Below, piece after piece: positions 20,682 through 27,710 of a stretch of DNA of 27,710 nucleotides; position 1 is the stretch's first letter; each line of letters begins with the position of its first letter. The DNA is from Sphacelaria rigidula (Eukaryota > Phaeophyceae > Sphacelariales), in contig CAXNAA020000112.1 in NCBI GenBank assembly GCA_964200075.2, forward strand, positions 1-27,710. The letters run 5' to 3'. The translations under genes were made by a program, and so were the position numbers. The notes under the pieces are model-generated. The model was not told where the DNA came from. It was given only the letters and a program-made list of their open reading frames with translations, and did not search any database.

Positions 20682-20804
20682 GGAGAGGCAATCGAGTACC
20701 CGAATTCGGTCGCAAACGGGCGAAGAGGTGCTGGTTACGTTGCACCATCTCTAGCCTACACCCAAATCGGAGGTGGGGACTCTGCCGACGATTCAAAGAT
20801 CTGA
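20682..20804 (+). CDS. LMBRD2: LMBRD2-like terminal exon with stop
   Basis: This is the proposed last exon: 40 codons plus TGA at 20802-20804, entered in phase 0 after the GC-AG intron. The peptide (GEAIEYPNSVANGRRGAGYV, later GGGDSADDSKI) is hydrophilic, Gly/Ser-rich and acidic at its end. That suits the variable cytosolic C-terminus of LMBRD2 proteins but gives no homology support. The assignment rests on the acceptor, the phase and the stop. Confidence 0.6.
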   Translation, partial: GEAIEYPNSVANGRRGAGYVAPSLAYTQIGGGDSADDSKI

Positions 20805-22132
20805 ACCACAAAAGCATTCCCCAGCGCTTTTCAGAAGCTTTGTGGAGATGGGCGTTTTCGTTTGACGGAACACTCGATTCAAATGACATCATGCATGGTT
20901 TCGTCGTCATAGCGAGCACGTAAAACCCATGGGTTTTGGTCAGCGCTGCAGTTTCGCGGTGTACGAAAATTATTCATATATTTTGTGCCGCTTGACGGAT
21001 CTCGGGCGAATATAGTCGACCTGAAGATCGTTCAATCCCCATTGTTTTTGTGGAAGGAATGTCTTCGTGTAGCGCAAAAGTTCGATCAAGGGGACAGATT
21101 TTGCAACCACCAGGTGTACGCAATATTCTTGACTAGGACGCTGTATATGCCGGGTGTCACGGACAGAGTCGCCTCCGAGTTTCCTAAGCGCGAATGCCCG
21201 CAAATCGATCGGCGCATGTATCAATCCAGTTTAGTGTGGGCACAAATAGGTACAGTTTGTAGGTTTAATGGTGTTAGTGGTGCTGGTCCGGATAGTGCTA
21301 CTTTGTAATGTTGTGGTTTTTGGCGTTATGAAGTGTGATGTTTAATCTTCAAAATTGAATGACCGGAGAACATCTCCAACTCTTCTCTTCCTTCTGTCTA
21401 CGGCCTAGACTCGAGAGCCCACGTTTTTTTCCATGGTTCGGACGAATCATCGCCGGTTCGAATCACCATAATTCAAGATTTGTCAGACCCGACTGCTCAA
21501 CGAAGAGAAAAAAGTTGACCGCTGGTCGAAAAGATGTCCACGCACAAAACGAAGTAGTTCCACGGAGAATGGATAGCTGTTCCCCGTGGCCCGTGAACGA
21601 AGAATTATGATGCAAGGGATGAGTGTCTCAAAAATGTTTTTGCGCTCAAACTCCCTTGTCTACACGTATGGGGTACGAATATCCAAGAACGGTATTCCAG
21701 CTTCCTCCACAGCGTGTCGGACTCAAGGTCGACTGGAGGCGTGGGCGCTCAACGAGTTAACCCGTGGACGAAAAGCTCATTATAGACGGTATTGAGAGGG
21801 TCTGCCTCACTCTGCCAAGAAACTGAACCCCTATCTCCCAATTCCTGCAGCGATAATCCTGCGAGGAAGTTGACGCCAACACCTGCGGCGACTACCCTGT
21901 CGAGGAACTGACGCTTCACACCTCGCCACGTGCGCGGTATTTGACGGTTATGGGTGTGAATGCGGCCCGAATTTGGGTACTCTATATTGAGAAAATAAAC
22001 ATCGACCAACTACAGTCAGCTATATGCAGCAGAAGAAATGGAGCCTACAAGAGTCAACCAGTATCAATCACAAGTACATGCGTCACCTCGAAATGACGAG
22101 GAACACGCTCATACAAAATATACTGATGTTAT
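20805..22132. other. 3' flank of gene, no recognised coding gene
   Basis: Presumably begins with the 3' UTR; no clear AATAAA lies near the stop. A 107-codon frame at 20985-21308 has no known family. An imperfect ~40-bp direct repeat (CCTGCRGCGAYWAYCCTG) lies at about 21845-21925. Confidence 0.5.
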
Positions 22133-22786
22133 GGCGCGGCCTATTTGCAGGTGGGGTATGCAAATAAGAGTGCGCAGGTCGCGAACGCTTCCACAACGAA
22201 ATCCACGACAACTTGAATTTCAAATAGAACTGCAGCACACACCAAGCAACGGTCAGTCGCACTTTACAGCACTCCACAGCAGACCAGGCACGAGAGGTTC
22301 TTGTCGTAGGGCAGGATACCACATACGTCGGCGGCGATGAGCTCTCTACTCGATATCGACCGACAAAAGTCATATTGGGTTCTCGGTCCACCAATCGCCG
22401 CGCATGCTCGATTGATCGGGTACCCTGAACACACCTACTGTATAAGCATCAGCTGCTCGCTATCGAGAAAACCGCCTGTTGCACTGCTATCAACAGTTGA
22501 ACAAGACACGACGCTATCTCTACACTGTTTACTGTCCAGGCTTTCGAGGCGGCGGCACCAGTTGTAGGAGTGTTCCTGTATCCTACTATTTGTTAACTGT
22601 ACAGAGCACAAGAACCCCTGTACGGTTCCAATTTTCAAATAGGTTGTTGTCTCAGGCTATTGGATTTCAGATTCGGCATTGGATTTCTGTGACAGAAAAT
22701 CAAGCAGAACGTTTCGAGATCTATTAAAAAAACAAGGAGAACTTTTCAAAAACTGCTCGAAACGTGACCCCATTATCTGGAGTACC

Positions 22787-22880
22787 GGATACTACACTGA
22801 ACACGACATAATTCTGCAGTGGTATATGCAGTACAGAGTACTACACTGAACACTAGACAACACAGCAGTTCTGCAGTGTT
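22787..22880 (+). repeat. Short tandem duplication
   Basis: Two units each begin GTACYRSATACTACACTGAACAC-like sequence (ACTACACTGAACAC at 22791 and 22839) and continue to TTCTGCAGTG. This is a local duplication with about a 48-bp step. Confidence 0.7.
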
Positions 22881-22926
22881 TCTTGAAACCTGAACACGTT
22901 CTCTTGTAGCAAAATTCATAGTGTCC

Positions 22927-22928
<2 letters not shown>

Positions 22929-22958
<30 letters not shown>
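22929..22958 (+). repeat. (CTG)10 microsatellite
   Basis: Ten uninterrupted CTG triplets. Shorter CAG/CTG runs recur in both arms of the adjacent inverted repeat (about 23069, 23277 and 23942). Confidence 0.95.
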
Positions 22959-22959
<1 letters not shown>

Positions 22960-23003
22960 ACTACTACGGAAGAACACGCTCTCGAGGTGCGATATGCCGC
23001 AGC

Positions 23004-24114
23004 GTGCACACCCACAACACAGCTCACATGCACGCAAAAATTGACGAACCAGCACTAGCTAGCCGCAAAAGCAGCAGCAGCAGCAGTACTGTAGTACGGA
23101 GACCGCCGTTGAACTTATCGCACACGCTTCACACCCGCGCACAACAGAGCTGGCACACTATTGTTGAACCTACCCACCCAAAACAGAGCAGGCCGCATGC
23201 CGCAGCGCGCACCCTCACAACACACCTGGCACGCACACATACACTGACGAACCACCACTAGCTAGCCGCAAAAGCAACAGCAGCAACAGTACTGTAGTAC
23301 GGAGACCGCCGTTGAACTTACCGCACACGCTTCACGCGCCGAGAAGGCAACTGAATCGTCACGTACTCTTGTGTGTTTGGATCAACTGCATTGTGTTCGG
23401 ATAAAATGTTTGTAGTGAAGATATATTTTTTATTCGGGGTGTGTTCGCCGTTGTCTCTCTGTCCGCCGCGTTCATTGTGTTGGTGTGTTGGTGGTCGGGG
23501 ACAATAAGAGCAGTCTTGGAAACCCTTTCGATGGCGACATGAGCAAACCATGTGCTGTCGTCCTGATGGTAGAAGTTACTTGCGCTCGCGGCACGGCTTT
23601 CAGCGCAGTAAATGCCACCGTCCCGTACAGTATTGTCCGTATAGCGCACGGTACTGTCTACTACTACTTAGTGTCTGCGGTTAGGGGCAATGCTACGCGG
23701 CACTCTCTGTTTTCAATACTTGTACTAAATACAGTTGATCCAAGCACACAACAATTGATCTTGACACACAAGAGTGCGTACTTCAGTTGCCTGTATTGTC
23801 TCTAGAATATACCTTCACTAAAAACATTTGATCCGAACACACAACATTTGATCCAAATACACAAGAGTACGTGATGGTTCAGTCGCCTGTTAGGCGCGTG
23901 AAGCGTGTGCGATAAGTTCAACGGCAGTTTCCGTACTTCAGTACTGCTGCTGCTGCTGATGTTGCTTTTGCGGCTAGCTAGTGGTGGTTCGTCAGTGCAT
24001 GTGTGCGTATGGGCGGTGTTGTGGGTGTACGTTCTGTGGCATGCCCTACGTGCCTGCTCTGTTTCGGGTGGGTAGGTTCAAAAATGGTGTGCCGGCTCTG
24101 TTGTGCACGGGCGG
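23004..24114. repeat. Inner inverted repeat with CAG modules
   Basis: The left arm at about 23128-23440 and the right arm at about 23795-24114 are inverted copies of one another, with a ~350-bp spacer. Landmarks are CTGTTKTGGGTGGGTAGGTTCAA-type sequence, the CACTAGCTAGCCGCAAAAGC + CAG run, GTTGAACTTA, CACGTACTCTTGTGT and GGATCAAMTG. Part of the left arm is duplicated directly at 23004-23145. Part of the right arm is duplicated at 23709-23792. It looks like a modular foldback element. Confidence 0.8.
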
Positions 24115-24681
24115 ATTCGAAAATGGTGTTGGTAGGTTCTGGTTTCTGGCCAGCGCTGGCGTCAAAACGGCGGGTGCTCTTTTCAGGGCAAAAACGACGG
24201 AGGAGGGTCGAAAAAGCAGTTTTCTACAAATTGTATTTTTTGATACTTGACCGTTTGTTATTGAAAAATGATTTTTTGGCCAAGAACGAAACTGTGACCT
24301 ACGGAAAACGCAAAGGTGCTCTGGAACGGTCTCCGCGAGTAGAGCAAGTCTGATGACCTGTTGTCCATGATGCCGCAGCATCAACATTCTTTTTGTTCTT
24401 CGAAAAATTGCCTCGAAGAAGTGCTTCAAGAAGAAGCGATCCACTTCATTGCTCCCGATAATGTCGAGCAGAGAACTCATCAACGACTACGTTTGCGGTA
24501 TCCTGTCCTACTACAAGAAGAATCTGTTCGGTGTCACAGCTCTGCTGTGAGCTGCTGTGGAGTACGATTGTTGTCTAGTCTGTTCAGCATCTGAAACTGG
24601 TGTTCTTGCGGATTTGGCTCTGGAGGCGTTCGCAACCTGCTTGCTCCCATGTGCATATCCCACCTGCAAGTAGGTCGCGCC

Positions 24682-27600
24682 TACAGTATTATTATAGTAC
24701 ATTCTACAACAAATCTGTGACTGACGTTGCTGTACACCAGCACACAGGGGTACGACAACAGGATGATTACTGCTGCTCGTGTTATTGTGCCCCTCTTGTT
24801 GCAGTATGTTAATGTGTCGGTCTGTCAACGCGGTTTTCTGAGCAACCCAGCTGAGGATTGGACTGCGGGTCGATGCGTATGCTTCCCACACACCACGACT
24901 AGTCACTTTCGCTACGGATTTCCGTAATTTGTGCCGCAGAGGCCACATCACTCTGCAAGCTGCCAAAATGTACGTAAAAACGCGCCTCCTTCAACGTTTT
25001 GGGGCTTTCGGGTCCACTGTGGCGGATTGAACAAATCCGCCCAACGATGACCAGGTCTAGTGTGTGTGCGAGGGGCTGTGAAGTGCCACAGGCCGGTTTG
25101 CTTCCTGTCTCGAGAACAACGCGTTGAAAAAATTACAGCTGTCGCATACCGAACCTGGGTCAGTAAGGATCGTTATTATCGACACATGTTAGTTGGAGAT
25201 CGCCAAGATGTTAGGCGTTTCCGTACCTGGCGCTTGGCGTTCTCCGAAAGTGAAGCGGCTAGATGTTTTCGCCAAGCCTTCACGTTCGGCGAACGCCAAA
25301 TATTTCGAACCGCAGCGCAATACTTCACAGAGCTGCCCTTGGCGCACGCCGTGGAGCTCGAAAGCATGCGAGAATAATCAGGAACCTTGCTAGTGAAACC
25401 CTGGGCTATGCCGTATAGTAAAAAACACCGCGGGTTCGCGGTATCTATATTCTGAGACGGTGTGTGCCCTGGCAGCGGTGTTGGAGCTGCTGGGGGCAAG
25501 CATGGTGGTCGTCGTTTGCAGACATACGCACTTTCGAAGTGAAGAGCAGAAACAATCCAGTGGCTACCTACTTGCCTGCAATGCTGCTACGAGTGTACGC
25601 TACCGCACCGTCTGAAAAGTGTATAGCTGGTGGTTTAATTGGGTGTATCTGCGCATACCACTTACAGAAAGCAAGCATGCTGCAATCTATGCACTGGGCT
25701 TTCTTCAGTCGGTATTTTTACTCATGTATGCTGCTGCAGCATCCCGAGAGAGCCGGTCGACAATGCCCTAGCCTGTTCGACTGCCCCCCCGTGTCACAGA
25801 GAGGTCGCGAGAAAGATGTTTACCACAGTTATAAACGCCATACATGGGCAGGTAGCATAAGCTTGTCCTTTTATTTTGCCGACGAAGGGAAGCAAACGAC
25901 GAGGTCAGCACCATCTGTCATGAGATATCTCACAGCAATAGCAGAACAAGATAATAACGAGCCCTAGGCGATTGCCGAAAATTTCAAATTTCACACCTTC
26001 TCCCATTTTTTCATGTGCCGATCATAAAGGCCCTTAGAATGGAGCGTGTGTTCTGTTCGGCAGAGGTTCGGCAGAGGTTCGACCATTCTATGACGTCTTC
26101 ATTATCTCTTAGCGTGTCTGTTTTGTTTTGCCCACGTATGCTTGGTCGATAGGGCCCCCATTCACATCCACAGCATTGATGGTTATTTAATTTCCATGAG
26201 CATGTTATTATGAACTTAGGCCGAGTCACCTTGGAGAAGGCAGCCTCAGTACACCTTTGTCCTGTTATTTTCTCACGAGCAGAGGCTCAAGCCGTGTGTG
26301 CCAGGTTGCAATGCGTACGCTGGAATGCAGCATATCAATACAGACCCAAAGCACGCAATCCGAATTCAGATGTTCGCAGAAATTAGATTATCTCCCTTGC
26401 AGCTTACAATTCGAACCAGAGCCAATAGTTTCGCCACGACTATCAAGCTCACTGGTGAGGACTCACTTGCAACTCAGAGCAACGGCGGCAAGGCTGGTGA
26501 TGTCCTGGGCCCAAAGTAGAGTGAGCTCGGATGGGAGCTCGGGGCGGCCAAGTCACTACCTTACGCAGGAATTACATCCGTAACTAAACACGATACAAAA
26601 CCAAAGATCAGAAATCCTCCATCCAACGAACATTCCGGGAACACTATCCGTTGTGCACATAACCATTCGATGTGCAAACGTCAACCATACTGTATCTCTC
26701 ATCGACCTTTCAGAACATCAAATCGGATAGTCCAACAACGTGGCATCTTTCGACGGCTAATCAAGATTAATATCCAAACGTTCATTTACTCCGAGATCTG
26801 TATGACCAGAACGCTGCTGTACCTTATCGACGCTAGTCCGTTCAAATACCATAACAATGTCTCGTCCATGGATCCGCCATGTAATAAGTTTTCCGGGTCT
26901 GCGCTTGGAAACGGGCCGGAAAAACATAACCTGTGCAGTAGGCTGAGGCTGGAACAGCTACAGAGTACTGGTGTTTAGCGAAGATCAGACCTCACCCTGT
27001 ATTTTCTCTCGCTTTTTCATCCCCTTCTAATTGAGTTGGAGTTTGCAACACCAAACTAAGCTATGGATATATCCCCTGTCTGTGTGCGCAGTGTGCACAA
27101 CAATACAGTTCCTTGCTCTTGGTTTCCACCGCGAACGCACCCTAGGGCCGAAGCTCTTAGGAGTATGACTGCGCGTGCACTGCGCCAACTTGATGGGGGT
27201 TTTCGTGGGAGCATTCCCCACATTGCCTTGAGCAAAGTTCGCCAACGTTCGAGGCGCCTTCCTCATATGACTGCCGCCAGGCAGCCTAGCCGAGCTGTTG
27301 GGTAATCGGCACACGAACTTGCTTGCGAGGCAAGTGTAGGATTGCGTTTCCTCTTCAGTTCGAGGGAAAAAAAAACCCCCGCCAACCAACTACTTTTTTT
27401 TTCTTCTTTGCTTACCGCCAGTTTTTGGTTGTATATCCCAGGGTTTTCCTCTCCCGCTTGTTATCCGATAATGCTCCCTATAGTTATCCCGCAGCGGCCC
27501 CTGTTATCCGAGAACGGCCTTACATAGTGATGCTACGGTAAGGGTGCACAAATATTTTCTGAGATTGGAATTATTAGGAGCCCTCTATCTAATGCAAAAC

Positions 27601-27710
27601 ACGATCTATGAAAAAATATGAAAGTACGCCAGGATTACTACTCCAATGTGCTGGGGATATCCCGAATGAATTTGCAAACGGGGTTGCCCTGACCCATATT
27701 TTTGTGCATG
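24682..27710. other. Downstream region, no recognised gene
   Basis: The longest frame, 25464-25967 (+, 167 codons), has hydrophobic patches but no recognisable motif or clear splice-independent start context. Frames at 25060-25377, 26257-26583, 26670-26978 and 27027-27389 are likewise unassigned. A hairpin lies at 25234-25299. A short TTCGGCAGAGG duplication lies near 26058-26079. Confidence 0.5.
25234..25299. repeat. 22-bp inverted repeat hairpin
   Basis: TTGGCGTTCTCCGAAAGTGA(AG) at 25234-25255 is matched at 20 of 22 positions by its complement at 25278-25299, leaving a 22-nt loop that itself contains TTTTCGCCAAG. Confidence 0.8.

Larger units (their letters stand above)
1088..20804 (+). 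other. LMBRD2: LMBRD2-like gene locus (5' end outside window)
   Basis: This is a multi-exon gene for an LMBR1-domain integral membrane protein. Exons were recognised individually by similarity to LMBRD2 proteins. In order these are a charged coiled-coil stretch, a TRMRW-containing helix, a membrane segment ending in VVWSE, a segment with NLSPFG, a segment resembling the human IFNYYYL region (here KIFGSYSL), a segment with FPLGYNF, a segment with YAPLVLVVLCLF, and a charged tail with NEGKELI-like DEGKNLIERGK. All these exons join in phase 0 without stops, giving about 458 residues. The missing N-terminal ~200 residues lie upstream. Human LMBRD2 has been linked to beta2-adrenoceptor signalling; no activity can be inferred here beyond a membrane protein role. 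Two introns are very long (4.8 and 9.1 kb) and packed with repeats. Confidence 0.85.
22133..24681. mobile_element. Composite nested inverted-repeat element
   Basis: The outer arms, 22133-22358 and 24456-24681, are inverted diverged copies about 226 bp long. Shared blocks include GCGCGRCCTA, TTGCAGGTGGG, TCGCGAACGC-type and CAGGATACC...GAT/GAGAGCTC-type stretches. Read inward from each end, both arms encode LVVGQDT or VVGQDT followed by DE and S.R(Y/H). The right copy is frameshifted by an insertion near 24530. The interior contains a second, unrelated inverted repeat. I cannot assign a transposon superfamily and see no intact transposase. Confidence 0.65.

Noticed and set aside
22773-23055. 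Glutamine- or alanine-rich protein from the CTG tract (minus-strand frames)
   Set aside because: The run is a microsatellite open in several frames, inside repeat DNA.

Overview
The window looks like nuclear DNA of a eukaryote with intron-rich genes. Coding sequence occurs as short exons bounded by GT/GC...AG splice sites, separated by long introns full of decayed repeats. There are no bacterial operons, Shine-Dalgarno sites or long ORFs. A short TTAGGG-type telomere-like tract, pyrimidine-rich acceptors and TE-filled introns would fit a stramenopile such as a brown alga, but the taxonomic placement is inference and weak.

The main gene, on the + strand, encodes an LMBR1-domain multi-pass membrane protein most like LMBRD2 (PF04791 family). 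I can place nine coding exons (1233-1445, 2333-2509, 7347-7556, 8618-8716, 10076-10165, 10492-10599, 11046-11213, 20351-20500, 20682-20804) and a possible 39-bp microexon at 1088-1126. Together they encode about 458 residues, from the coiled-coil region through the later membrane segments to the C-terminus. The N-terminal exons lie upstream of the window. Every exon-exon junction I can place is phase 0. The last intron uses a GC donor.

The introns hold most of the repeats. Intron 2510-7346 contains a diverged ~351-bp tandem array and a tRNA-His-like, SINE-like relic. Intron 7557-8617 contains an interspersed repeat with a pentanucleotide microsatellite and a CAAT-type tail. The 9.1-kb intron 11214-20350 contains a decayed Ty3/gypsy pol relic, two blocks of a ~42-bp minisatellite flanking a telomere-like tract, a foldback element, a 143-bp-period direct repeat, and a second copy of the CAAT-tailed repeat.

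Downstream of the gene (20805-27710) I recognise no conserved protein. The striking object there is a nested inverted-repeat structure at 22133-24681. Its outer pair is about 226 bp and carries related reading frames pointing inward. Its inner pair is about 320 bp and built from repeated CAG-containing modules. I see no CRISPR array, rRNA or intact tRNA.
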